14,648 nt of DNA from Candidatus Binatia bacterium (GTDB lineage Bacteria > Desulfobacterota_B > Binatia > UBA9968 > JAJDTQ01), in NCBI GenBank assembly GCA_022827045.1, contig JAJDTQ010000064.1:1-14648 (forward strand), in the 5' to 3' direction. Below, in pieces: positions 7,766 to 14,510 of this stretch. Both the position numbers and the translations under genes were made by a program. The notes under the pieces were generated by a model. It did not search any database. It worked only from the letters and a program-made list of their open reading frames with translations, and was not told the origin of the DNA. Each line of letters opens with the position of its first letter. Position 1 is the first letter of the stretch.

Positions 7766-8893
7766 ATGCCGGGTGTAATCGACGCGGATACGCACATATC
7801 CGAATCGGAGGGGATGTGGGAGCTCATGGAGCCTTCCATGTATCCCCGCCGGCCGGTGATGACCGAGGTGCCGGACGATACGCTCTACGCGGACATAAAC
7901 GTCCTGTGGCTGATCGACGGCAACCTCTTTCCCAAGCCCGCCGGCCGGGGCGGCTTCCGGCTGGTGACGCCGTCCCGCTCCAAGGCCCAGGGCCGGCGCC
8001 AGGACGTGCTCATCGCCTGCCGAGAGATCACCGACGTGCCGGCGCGGCTGGCGGACATGGACCGGCTGGGCGTGGACGTACAGGTCATCTATCCGACCCT
8101 GTTCCTGATCTACCTCACCGACGACCCGGAGCTGGAGACCGCCCTGTGCCGCGCCTACAACGACTGGATGGCGGACGTGTGGTCCAAGTCCGGCGGGAGG
8201 CTCCGCTGGGTGGTGGTGCCGCCGCTGCACTCCATGGACGCCTCCCTGGAGGAGATGCGGAAGGCCAAGTCCACCGGCGCGGTAGGGGTCTCGCTGAGGG
8301 GACTCGAAGGCGACCGCAGCGTCGCCGACCCCTACTTCTTCCCCCTCTACGAAGAGGCCGAGAAGCTCGACCTGCCCATCTGTATCCATACCGGATCAGG
8401 CTCGCGGACCCTGCTCAACCTGTTCGACCTGGCCACCAGCTCGGTCTTCGGCAACCAAGTGGTGGTGCCCCTGTTCGCGTTCCGGGACCTCATCGCCAAC
8501 CACCTGCCGGCACGGTATCCCGGTCTGCGTTTCGGCTTCATCGAGGCCAAGGCGAGCTGGATCCCCTATCTCATCCACCTGCTGCGGCGTGAGTCCCGGG
8601 CCGTGAACATGGGCGGCCGGAGGGGCATACAGCGGCCCAGGTGGAAGCACGACAGCAACGTGGAGTTGTTCCAGGACTACCGCATCTACGTAGCCTGCGA
8701 GGCGGACGAGGACCTGCCCTACCTGCTCAACTACACCGGCGAGGACAACCTCCTCATCGGCTCGGACTACGGCCATACCGATCCCGCCAACGAGCCGCGC
8801 CTGGTGGACGTGATGCGGGAGCGCGAAGACGTGCCGGCCGCGGTCATCGAGAAGATACTCGCGGACAACCCGAAAAAGTTCTACGGACTCTGA
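7766..8893 (+). CDS. Amidohydrolase-2 family metal-dependent hydrolase/decarboxylase
   Basis: A 375-aa TIM-barrel enzyme of the amidohydrolase-2 (ACMSD/LigW-like) group, whose characterised members decarboxylate aromatic or ring-derived acids or hydrolyse C-N and C-C bonds. Metal-site motifs are in order: D8-T-H10 at strand 1, H208 (CIHTG) mid-protein and D334 (IGSDYGH) near the end. FIEAKASWIPY (~258-268) and the closing NPKKFYGL are typical of the subfamily. GAGG precedes the ATG. It lies 51 bp after the binding-protein gene and is very likely co-transcribed. It is clearly paralogous to the amidohydrolase at 11895-13001 (shared VIDAD/VVDAD start, DAWWLIDG/VLWLIDG-type segment, CEA and GED blocks). 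I cannot tell which reaction it catalyses. Confidence 0.9.
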   Translation: MPGVIDADTHISESEGMWELMEPSMYPRRPVMTEVPDDTLYADINVLWLIDGNLFPKPAGRGGFRLVTPSRSKAQGRRQDVLIACREITDVPARLADMDRLGVDVQVIYPTLFLIYLTDDPELETALCRAYNDWMADVWSKSGGRLRWVVVPPLHSMDASLEEMRKAKSTGAVGVSLRGLEGDRSVADPYFFPLYEEAEKLDLPICIHTGSGSRTLLNLFDLATSSVFGNQVVVPLFAFRDLIANHLPARYPGLRFGFIEAKASWIPYLIHLLRRESRAVNMGGRRGIQRPRWKHDSNVELFQDYRIYVACEADEDLPYLLNYTGEDNLLIGSDYGHTDPANEPRLVDVMREREDVPAAVIEKILADNPKKFYGL

Positions 8894-8902
8894 CGGGTCG
8901 AT

Positions 8903-8940
8903 CCGCCCGCGACGCCGGCGCGGCATCGTGGCGCGGGCGG
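8903..8940 (+). repeat. 9-bp perfect inverted repeat (intergenic stem-loop)
   Basis: CCGCCCGCG (8903-8911) pairs perfectly with CGCGGGCGG (8932-8940) across a 20-nt GC-rich loop that can itself form a small GCCGGC-type stem. It lies in the 76-bp gap between the amidohydrolase and the ferritin-like gene. No U-tract follows, so it is not a canonical terminator. It may act as an mRNA-stability or attenuation element inside the operon. The high local GC raises the chance of a random match. Confidence 0.5.
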
Positions 8941-8956
8941 GGCCGGCCCGATTCAC

Positions 8957-8962
8957 GGGAGG
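8957..8962 (+). promoter_or_regulatory. Shine-Dalgarno selecting a GTG start for the ferritin-like gene
   Basis: GGGAGG is 7 bp before GTG 8970. It favours this start over the upstream in-frame GTG at 8928, which overlaps the stem-loop and has no ribosome-binding site. Confidence 0.65.
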
Positions 8963-8969
8963 CGCCACA

Positions 8970-9791
8970 GTGGCCGATTCACGAGAGAGCATGGGTGAAC
9001 GGGCGGCGCGGGAGGTCGGCGTGCTGCTGGGCAAGTGCGCGGCGGGGGAAGCGGAGATCGCCACCACCTACTTCAGCCGGCCGCGGCCCCGGGAAGACCA
9101 CATCCGGTTTCTGAGGCAGCAGACCGGCCGGGAGCTGACCCGCGTGTACCAGTTGGGCGGCCTGCTGGCCAATCAATTGGGATGGCTGGGCGTCACGGTG
9201 GACCGGCACACCTACCTCGAAACCCTGGAGAAGCTTCACGAGGAAACCAACCACTACGTCATGTGCCACGACGTGCTGGCATGGTTCACGGGCGAGCAGC
9301 CCTTCATCGGCGAGCTGCGCCGCTACGACATCTTCAATCCCGATCCGACCCTCCCCGAAAACGAGGCCAGCATCCGGTTGTCCCGTGAAAAGAAAGCCAT
9401 CGCCGACGAGCTGGCGGCGGAGGGGGCGCCCTGGGCAGCCCTGGTGGGGGACGAAGGGGTGCTGGAGGGCGGCGGCTCGGGTACGTTCTTCGCTTTGAGC
9501 CGGATCAAGGGCGGCGAGCTCGAGCGGCGGGTGGCCGAAGCCATGGAAGTGGTCCTGAACGACGAGCTGCGGCACGGCGCCGACCAGTTGGAACGCTTCC
9601 ACGACCTCGAGTTGACGGAGGAAGACCTGGAGCGGATCAAGGGATACGTCAAGCGGCACGGCGACGCACGCGTAAGGTTCCGCAACGCCCAGTTCAACTA
9701 TCCCGTGAGCGAGGAGCGCATGCGCGAGATCGAAGCCGGCAAGATCGAGCCGTTGTACGTCTGGGAAGAGGTCGCACGGAGCGAGCCATGA
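8970..9791 (+). CDS. Uncharacterised ferritin-like (putative diiron) protein
   Basis: A 273-aa, mostly helical, soluble protein (GTG start; residue numbers from it). It shows the ligand pattern of a four-helix diiron bundle: E55 in GRELTRVYQ, E92-T-N-H95 (ExxH), a candidate Glu at 166 in VLEGGGSGTFF, and E199-L-R-H202 (ExxH) in LNDELRHG. Two ExxH motifs about 105 residues apart are typical of ferritin-like carboxylate-bridged diiron proteins, which include oxygenases, oxidases and desaturases. I do not recognise a named subfamily. The C-terminal ~65 residues (KRHGDARVRFRNAQFNYP onward) form an extra region. It sits between an amidohydrolase and kbl on the same strand, so an O2-dependent oxidation step in this pathway is a reasonable inference. 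Confidence 0.7.
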   Translation: MADSRESMGERAAREVGVLLGKCAAGEAEIATTYFSRPRPREDHIRFLRQQTGRELTRVYQLGGLLANQLGWLGVTVDRHTYLETLEKLHEETNHYVMCHDVLAWFTGEQPFIGELRRYDIFNPDPTLPENEASIRLSREKKAIADELAAEGAPWAALVGDEGVLEGGGSGTFFALSRIKGGELERRVAEAMEVVLNDELRHGADQLERFHDLELTEEDLERIKGYVKRHGDARVRFRNAQFNYPVSEERMREIEAGKIEPLYVWEEVARSEP

Positions 9792-9836
9792 CGTACTCCC
9801 CGAGCTGCTCCCATGGATGAACAGGGCCGCGGGCAC

Positions 9837-11021
9837 ATGGCACACGCTTTCGTCGGCGACTTGGCCGCACGCATCGAAGACCTCAAGGCCGAGGGCCTGT
9901 TCAAGCAGGAACAGGTCATCGCCTCCCCGCAACAGGGCGAGATCACGCTTGAGAACGGCGCGGCCTGCATCAATCTGTGCGCCAACAACTACCTGGGACT
10001 GTCCAATCATCCTCGGCTAATCGAGGCTGCCAGGCAGGCGTTGTACGAATACGGGTTCGGCATGTCGTCGGTCCGGTTCATCTGCGGCACCCAACTCCCC
10101 CACAAGCGCCTGGAAAAGCGCCTGAGCGATTTCCTGGGGATGGAGGACGCGATACTCTTCCCCAGTTGCTTTGACGCCAACACGGGCCTGTTCGAAAGTC
10201 TCCTGGGGCCGGAGGACGCGGTCATCTCCGATGCGTTGAACCACGCGTCCATCATCGACGGCGTGCGCCTGTGCAAGGCGCAACGGTTCCGCTACGCCAA
10301 CATGGCCCAACTGGAGGCTCGGCTCGTGGAGGCGCGGGAAGCCCGCTATCGGCTGATCGCCACCGACGGCGTATTCTCGATGGACGGGACCATCGCCGAC
10401 CTTCCGGCCATCTGTGATCTGGCCGAGAGACACGAAGCACTGGTCATGGTCGACGACAGCCATGCCGTGGGCTTCGTCGGCGCCACCGGCCGTGGCACGC
10501 CCGAGCACTGCGGCGTCGGAGGGCGTGTGGACATTCTCACCGGAACGCTGGGCAAGGCGCTGGGCGGAGCGGCCGGCGGCTATGTCTCGGCGCGCGCCGA
10601 GATCGTCCAATGGCTCCGTCAGCGCGCGCGCCCCTACCTGTTCTCCAACACCCTGGCGCCGGTCATCGCACAGACGAGCCTGAGCGCGCTGGACCTTCTG
10701 ACGGGTTCCACCGATCTGCGCGACCGGCTGTGGCACAACGCGCGCCACTTCCGCTCGGAAATGACCGCCCTGGGGTTCGAGCTCCTGCCCGGCGAACACC
10801 CTATCGTGCCGCTGATGTTGCGAGACCCGAAGCTGGCGCAGGCTTGCGCGGACGGACTTCGGGAACGAGGCGTGCTGGTGACCGCCTTTTCCTTCCCGGT
10901 GGTCCCGCAAGGACAGGATCGAATCCGCGCCCAGATGTCGGCGGCCCACGACATCGAAGAGCTGGACCGCGCCATCGCGGCTTTCGCCGAAGTGGGGCGC
11001 AGGCTTGGTATCATCGAATAG
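9837..11021 (+). CDS. kbl: 2-amino-3-ketobutyrate CoA ligase (glycine C-acetyltransferase)
   Basis: A PLP enzyme of the alpha-oxoamine synthase family that cleaves 2-amino-3-oxobutyrate with CoA to glycine and acetyl-CoA, the second step of threonine degradation. Numbered from an alternative ATG at 9813: [11 protein letters not shown] (53-63), [13 protein letters not shown] (82-94), [18 protein letters not shown] (139-156), VDDSHAVGF (213-221; Asp and His contact PLP) and the Schiff-base lysine K248 in [10 protein letters not shown]. The match to E. coli Kbl as I remember it is very close end to end. The start at 9837 (394 aa) aligns exactly with the E. coli N-terminus; 9813 would add 8 residues. 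Neither has a strong ribosome-binding site. No tdh is adjacent; the next gene is a short-chain dehydrogenase 16 bp away. Confidence 0.93.
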   Translation: MAHAFVGDLAARIEDLKAEGLFKQEQVIASPQQGEITLENGAACINLCANNYLGLSNHPRLIEAARQALYEYGFGMSSVRFICGTQLPHKRLEKRLSDFLGMEDAILFPSCFDANTGLFESLLGPEDAVISDALNHASIIDGVRLCKAQRFRYANMAQLEARLVEAREARYRLIATDGVFSMDGTIADLPAICDLAERHEALVMVDDSHAVGFVGATGRGTPEHCGVGGRVDILTGTLGKALGGAAGGYVSARAEIVQWLRQRARPYLFSNTLAPVIAQTSLSALDLLTGSTDLRDRLWHNARHFRSEMTALGFELLPGEHPIVPLMLRDPKLAQACADGLRERGVLVTAFSFPVVPQGQDRIRAQMSAAHDIEELDRAIAAFAEVGRRLGIIE

Positions 11022-11025
11022 CGGC

Positions 11026-11030
11026 GGAGG
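11026..11030 (+). promoter_or_regulatory. Shine-Dalgarno deciding the SDR start
   Basis: GGAGG, 7 bp before ATG 11038. It supports this start over an in-frame upstream GTG (11005) that overlaps the end of kbl. Confidence 0.7.
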
Positions 11031-11037
11031 AAGCAAC

Positions 11038-11805
11038 ATGTACTCGCTGAAGGGACACACCGCCGTCGTCACCGGCGGCGCCAACGGCATCGGCCGCGCT
11101 ACCGTCCGGCTGCTGGCCGAAGCCGGGGCGAACGTCGTCATCGCCGACATCAACGAAGAGGCCGGCTCGCAAGTGGTGGAGGAGCTGACGGCACAGGGCG
11201 TTGCGGCACTGTTCGTCAAGACCGACGTGACCCAAGGCGACGACGTGGACGCTCTGATCCAGGCTACGACGGCGCGGTTCGGGTCGGTGGAAATCCTGAT
11301 GCCGTTCGCCGGAATCGGGCTGGAGAAACTCGCGCTGGAGACCACTCGCGAGGAATGGGACCGCATGATCTCGATCAATCTCACCGGCAGCTTCCTGGTC
11401 ATGCAGGCCGCCGGCGCGGTCATGGTAAAGGCGGGCTACGGACGAATCGTCGCGATGGCCTCCATCTCCGGGATGCGGGGAGGCACCGGGCGCACGGCAT
11501 ACGGCGCCACCAAGGGCGCGATGATCACCATGACCCGTGTCATGGCCCTGGAATGGGCGGAAACCGGGGTGACCGTCAACGCGCTGGCGCCCGGCCCCGT
11601 CGACACCGCCCTGACGCGCAAGATGTACGACGACGAAACCCGCCGCGCGTATGACCGGGCCATTCCCATGCGCCGTTTCGCCCTGCCGGAGGACGTGGCC
11701 CACGCGGCCCTTTTTCTGGCGTTGCCGCAGTCCGGTTACATCACCGGCATCACCCTGCCGGTGGACGGAGGATTCACCTCGAGCGGGGTGATCAAGCGGA
11801 GCTGA
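11038..11805 (+). CDS. Short-chain dehydrogenase/reductase (classical SDR)
   Basis: A 255-aa classical SDR, an NAD(P)-dependent alcohol/ketone oxidoreductase. The dinucleotide loop is TGGANGIG (12-19). D37 at the end of strand 2 (VVIAD) suggests a preference for NAD(H). N114 (INLTG), S142, Y155 and K159 (YGATK) complete the catalytic tetrad, and PGPVDTALT plus the closing PVDGGFTSS are typical. Oddity: the usual NNAG after strand 4 reads PFAG (89-92). It follows kbl by 16 bp with its own GGAGG, so the two are almost certainly co-transcribed. In this position it could oxidise a beta-hydroxy amino acid to the beta-keto form that Kbl cleaves, but generic 3-oxoacyl reductase activity is equally possible from sequence. 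Confidence 0.92.
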   Translation: MYSLKGHTAVVTGGANGIGRATVRLLAEAGANVVIADINEEAGSQVVEELTAQGVAALFVKTDVTQGDDVDALIQATTARFGSVEILMPFAGIGLEKLALETTREEWDRMISINLTGSFLVMQAAGAVMVKAGYGRIVAMASISGMRGGTGRTAYGATKGAMITMTRVMALEWAETGVTVNALAPGPVDTALTRKMYDDETRRAYDRAIPMRRFALPEDVAHAALFLALPQSGYITGITLPVDGGFTSSGVIKRS

Positions 11806-11825
11806 GCCGGGAAGCTCTCCCCGGC
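11806..11825 (+). terminator. Weak hairpin between convergent genes
   Basis: GCCGGG (11806-11811) and CCCGGC (11820-11825) form a 6-bp stem with an 8-nt loop, immediately after the SDR stop. GGGTT follows rather than a U-run. It sits in the 89-bp gap between the convergent SDR and amidohydrolase genes, where a terminator is expected. The evidence is weak. Confidence 0.3.
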
Positions 11826-11894
11826 GGGTTACAGTCGAGACCCGTGGCCCGGCAAGCGACCGGGACCCGCTCTCCGGAACCGCCGGGCGGATCG

Positions 11895-13001
11895 TCAAAG
11901 ATTGTAGAAGGCCAGGCCGTTCTCGCGCAGGATCTTCTGCTTGACGGCTTCGGAGATGTCGGTGCGTTCCCGGATCTCCTCGATTCCGGTCTCGCGGGCC
12001 TCGGCATGGGGGATGTCTCCCTCGATGAGGATCTGGTCCTCTCCCACCAGATCGATTACCTGCGGCAGGAGCGGCTCCTCAGCCTCGCACGTCACGTACA
12101 CCCGCCCTTCCTTGAGATACTCGCTGGGAAGCTTCTTCGAACGGTTGCCGAGCATCGCCACAACCGGATGGTAGTGGTCCATCCGCCCGACCATGTACGG
12201 GATCCACTCGGAACCCGCCTCCAGGAAAGCCACCCGAAGCTTCGGGAAACGGTCCAGCACCCCGCCCCCCAGGATACTGAAGAATCCCATCAGCACCGGC
12301 AGCGTGAAGCTGAGGATAAGTGCCGCGTAGGGGTCCTCGCAGGTCTGCGTCAGGCCCGGCGCGCTCCAGCCCGTATGGATGCACACCGGCAGGTCCACCT
12401 CGCAGGCGGCGGCATAGAAAGGCGACAGGTCCGGGTGGTGCAACAGCCGCTGGCCGGCGCTGCCCCCGATCATGAGCCCCACCGCTCCCAGTTCCCGCGC
12501 CCGGCGGACCTCCGCCACGCAGGCATCCGGATCGCGCATGGGAATTACCGCGGCCCACTTCAAGCGCTCCGGTCGCTCGGCGCAACGTTGCGAGATCCAG
12601 GTGTTGTAGCTCTGCATCAACGCCGCCTCGAACCTCGCATCTTCGGTAAGGCGATGGAAGAGGATCGAGGAATAGATGACCTGTATGTCGATGCCGAACG
12701 CATCCAGGTCCTTGATCCGCGCGTCGATGTCCGTCAGCCCCTGGCTGCCGATGTTGAAGATCTTGTCGCGGGCGAACCTCATCTCCAGCGGGGTTCCGCT
12801 GAAGGTCGTGCCCGAACCCCACAACCTGGGATGGATCTGACCGTCGATGAGCCACCAGGCATCGATGTGGGAGTGAGTTGCCAGCCCCTCCCCCCGCACG
12901 ACCAGCGGCCGCCTGTCGCGAAATTCATCGTCCAGATAGTCCCAGGTCTCCGGCACTTCCATGACATGGGAGTCCGCATCGACAACTCCGACCTCTCGCA
13001 T
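11895..13001 (-). CDS. Second amidohydrolase-2 family enzyme
   Basis: A 368-aa TIM-barrel metal hydrolase/decarboxylase of the ACMSD/LigW-like group, paralogous to the enzyme at 7766-8893. Motifs: D10-S-H12 (strand 1), WWLIDGQIHPR (~49-59), H209 (CIHTGW), FLEAGSEWIPYM (~259-270), CEAEEPLL (~305-312) and D329 in LIEGDIPH. The paralog has GSDYGH in that last position. The end NGLAFYNL matches the family's usual 'N...FY' ending. The start at 13001 has a strong AGGAGG (13009-13014) at 7-bp spacing. The gene converges on the operon to its left and has its own promoter candidate upstream, so it is probably regulated separately, perhaps by the XRE-cupin protein encoded next to it. The substrate is unknown. 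Confidence 0.92.
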   Translation of the reverse strand: MREVGVVDADSHVMEVPETWDYLDDEFRDRRPLVVRGEGLATHSHIDAWWLIDGQIHPRLWGSGTTFSGTPLEMRFARDKIFNIGSQGLTDIDARIKDLDAFGIDIQVIYSSILFHRLTEDARFEAALMQSYNTWISQRCAERPERLKWAAVIPMRDPDACVAEVRRARELGAVGLMIGGSAGQRLLHHPDLSPFYAAACEVDLPVCIHTGWSAPGLTQTCEDPYAALILSFTLPVLMGFFSILGGGVLDRFPKLRVAFLEAGSEWIPYMVGRMDHYHPVVAMLGNRSKKLPSEYLKEGRVYVTCEAEEPLLPQVIDLVGEDQILIEGDIPHAEARETGIEEIRERTDISEAVKQKILRENGLAFYNL

Positions 13002-13060
13002 GGGTATTCCTCCTGTGGTATTTCCGCGGCTACCGCCACCACACCACGCGCTCCGGTCGC

Positions 13061-13090
13061 ACTATCGGGTAAAAAAGGTTCGGCTGTCAA
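13061..13090 (-). promoter_or_regulatory. Sigma70-type promoter candidate for amidohydrolase 2
   Basis: On the minus strand a perfect TTGACA (13085-13090) is followed after 18 bp by GATAGT (13061-13066; 4 of 6 to TATAAT). This places a start near 13054 and a leader of about 50 nt before the ATG at 13001. Confidence 0.5.
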
Positions 13091-13215
13091 CGGAAACGGC
13101 CCGGTCGCGGGACGCGGCCTTCACGGAGGAAATCACGACGCCGTTGCAAGTCAACAGCCGCGACGTCGGCGGGCGACCAGCTACGTTCCGATCTTGAGGT
13201 TGCTTGGCCTGAATG

Positions 13216-13235
13216 AAAGGCTGCTTGGTGCCTTT
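13216..13235. repeat. Palindrome AAAGGC-N8-GCCTTT, possible operator
   Basis: A perfect 6-bp inverted repeat with an 8-bp spacer, about 125 bp upstream of the amidohydrolase 2 promoter candidate. The dyad spacing suits a dimeric helix-turn-helix regulator. There is no second copy to support it. Confidence 0.3.
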
Positions 13236-13279
13236 CCCTGGATGGCGTCTTTAATACGATAGTGGAAAGTTTATCCGAT

Positions 13280-13309
13280 GGCGTTTTCACCTTTCGGGAA
13301 ATCAACGCC
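13280..13309 (-). terminator. Imperfect hairpin after the XRE-cupin gene
   Basis: GGCGTT and AACGCC arms enclose inner TTTC/GAAA complementarity, beginning 11 bp after the regulator's stop codon when read on the minus strand. It lacks a clear U-tract, so it is only a possible terminator or readthrough structure. Confidence 0.35.
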
Positions 13310-13319
13310 GCGGGTACCA

Positions 13320-13970
13320 TCACGTTCTATCATAATCCCTTTCGACATCGTCCGCGATTCGCGGACTCGCGTTTCCTGCCGTACCACCGCCTTCCAACGC
13401 AGTCTGAGCCACCACCAGCGTCACGGCCTCATCGCCGGCCGCGGCCCATCCGTGGCGCATGCGTGCGTCGAAGTGCACCGACTCGCCCTCGCGCAACTCC
13501 AAGATACTGTAGGGCTCCATATAGAACCTTACCGATCCGCTCACAACGTAGACGAACTCCTCCCCGGTGTGGGCGTGAGCCAGCGCGACGACTGTGTCGT
13601 CGGGTGCCTTCGCGACCCGAAACAGGCGGGGATGAAGCGCCTTCGTCGACAATTCACCGCTCAACACTAGGCACTCGCGGTCCGGGGTGCCGACCCGAAG
13701 CCCTTCACCAAGCCGGTTGACCGTCCGTGACCCGTGGGCGAAGGTCGCGAAACTCCCGCCTTCGAAGAACTCGGCCAGATTCAGATCGAGGCCTTCACAC
13801 AACCGGACCAACACATCGTAGTTCGGAGATGTCTGGTTGTTCTCGATCTTGGAGAGGGTGGAGACGGCCACACCCGTCTTGTTGCTTACGGTCGAAAGGG
13901 TCCAACCGTTCTCCCTTCTCAGGCGATGCAAGGCCGTCCCTACATTATGTGAACGTTTACGGCTGGGCAT
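13320..13970 (-). CDS. XRE-family transcriptional regulator with C-terminal cupin domain
   Basis: A 216-aa DNA-binding regulator. The N-terminal HTH_3 domain spans ~11-66 (LRRENGWTLSTVSNKTGVAV, then STLSKIENNQTSPNYDVL). The C-terminal cupin spans ~115-190: H132-A-H134-TGE-E138 followed six residues later by G145, with H173 in the second motif, probably binding a small ligand or metal. This HTH-cupin architecture is common in regulators of catabolic and amino-acid/polyamine genes, with ligand sensed by the cupin. The start ATG at 13970 has only a weak GAGAAA upstream. It is transcribed in the same direction as amidohydrolase 2, 318 bp upstream of it, and away from maiA. It probably controls one or both neighbours and itself; the inverted repeat at 13982-14029 is a candidate operator. 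Confidence 0.92.
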   Translation of the reverse strand: MPSRKRSHNVGTALHRLRRENGWTLSTVSNKTGVAVSTLSKIENNQTSPNYDVLVRLCEGLDLNLAEFFEGGSFATFAHGSRTVNRLGEGLRVGTPDRECLVLSGELSTKALHPRLFRVAKAPDDTVVALAHAHTGEEFVYVVSGSVRFYMEPYSILELREGESVHFDARMRHGWAAAGDEAVTLVVAQTALEGGGTAGNASPRIADDVERDYDRT

Positions 13971-13981
13971 AAGGTTTCTCG

Positions 13982-14029
13982 AATTTGAACTGGATTGACC
14001 TGGGAATCGCTATCGGTTGAGTTCAATTT
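13982..14029. repeat. Inverted repeat AATTTGAAC / GTTCAATTT, candidate operator
   Basis: AATTTGAAC (13982-13990) and GTTCAATTT (14021-14029) are inverted copies matching at 8 of 9 positions, 30 bp apart. The right copy overlaps a compact TTGA-GT-TCAA dyad (14017-14026). They lie 12-59 bp upstream of the regulator's ATG, where an autoregulatory operator is expected. Confidence 0.4.
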
Positions 14030-14282
14030 TCCCGCTCAGGCAACCACAATTTTTCAGAACCGTCACCCGATAACCATCATTTATAAGAACATATAACCCT
14101 GTCCAACGCAAGTATGAATTTACGGCACTATTCAAAAAGGTAGAATTTTCAAGAAACACCGGAACACAACTTGTGGGCGAAGGCCCCGGACTCCGGCCGA
14201 ATTGGGAATGACCAGACGGTCAGGGGCCGGGGATGGCGACCGGGAGGAACGCGTCTTGTCGGCGCACGACGATTCGGCTCCT

Positions 14283-14312
14283 TTAACTCCGGTGCGGGTG
14301 TCGTGCTAGGAT
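14283..14312 (+). promoter_or_regulatory. Promoter candidate for maiA
   Basis: TTAACT (14283-14288), an 18-bp spacer and TAGGAT (14307-14312) each match the sigma70 boxes at 4 of 6 positions. The predicted start is near 14319, about 60 nt before the maiA ATG, which has GGAGG at 14369-14373. Confidence 0.35.
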
Positions 14313-14377
14313 ACCCCTTGGCGGGCGGGCAAAAATGCCGACGGAACGGGCCTGCCTCGGTCAGCATCGGAGGACTC

Positions 14378-14507
14378 ATGAAACTCTACGGTTACTTCAG
14401 AAGCTCCGCGTCCTACCGGGTGCGGATCGCGCTGTCGCTCAAGGACCTCGACTACGCCCTCCAGCCGGTCCACCTGCGCCGCAACGAGCAGCGGGCGTCC
14501 ACCTTTT
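14378..14507 (+). pseudogene. maiA: maiA 5' fragment, interrupted by an antisense group II intron
   Basis: The first 43 codons of a zeta-class glutathione S-transferase / maleylacetoacetate isomerase, which converts maleylacetoacetate or maleylpyruvate to the fumaryl isomer in homogentisate or gentisate degradation. The diagnostic N-terminus YFRSSASYRVRIALSLK includes the SSxSxRVR active-site motif that binds glutathione, followed by VHLRRNEQRASTF, where homologs continue into '(L)A.NPQG'. GGAGG lies 4 bp before the ATG. The similarity ends abruptly at 14507, exactly where the 3' end of a group II intron on the opposite strand begins. The frame stays open to the window edge but encodes intron-derived nonsense. 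The rest of the gene should lie beyond the intron, outside the window. Confidence 0.85.
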
Positions 14508-14510
14508 ATT

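Larger units (their letters stand above)
13002..13319. other. Intergenic region upstream of amidohydrolase 2, 318 bp
   Basis: No credible gene. It holds the AGGAGG for amidohydrolase 2, a promoter candidate (13061-13090), a 20-bp palindrome AAAGGC-N8-GCCTTT (13216-13235), the octamer GATGGCGT repeated directly at 13241 and 13277 (36 bp apart), and a 30-bp imperfect hairpin (13280-13309) next to the regulator's stop. The palindrome and the repeated octamer could be operator sites for the neighbouring XRE-cupin regulator. Confidence 0.5.
13971..14377. other. Divergent intergenic region, AT-rich core, 407 bp
   Basis: No gene is supported. The part nearest the regulator (about 13975-14160) is conspicuously AT-rich against its GC-rich surroundings and holds TATA-like motifs on both strands (TTATAA, TATATG), consistent with the regulator's promoter, although no single -35/-10 pair stands out. 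An inverted repeat lies at 13982-14029. The right part returns to GC-rich sequence, includes short GGCCCC/GGGGCC complementarity (14182-14228), and carries a promoter candidate and Shine-Dalgarno for maiA. Confidence 0.5.

Noticed and set aside
5789..8389. Very long open frame on the minus strand (866 codons)
   Set aside because: It lies antisense to three well-supported genes (FAH family, Bug protein, amidohydrolase). Its translation is Val/His/Arg/Gly-rich shadow sequence with no domain, an effect of high GC3.
10017..11423. 468-codon minus-strand open frame
   Set aside because: Antisense to kbl and the SDR, with low-complexity composition and no recognisable motif or ribosome-binding site.
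11844..13262. 472-codon plus-strand open frame
   Set aside because: Antisense to amidohydrolase 2, whose metal motifs and AGGAGG site are clear. The plus-strand translation has no coherent features.
13278..13670. 130-codon plus-strand open frame
   Set aside because: Antisense to the XRE-cupin gene, with no supporting motif.
14149..14379. 76-codon minus-strand open frame upstream of maiA
   Set aside because: Pro/Arg-rich with no ribosome-binding site or family features. The region is better explained as the maiA leader and promoter.
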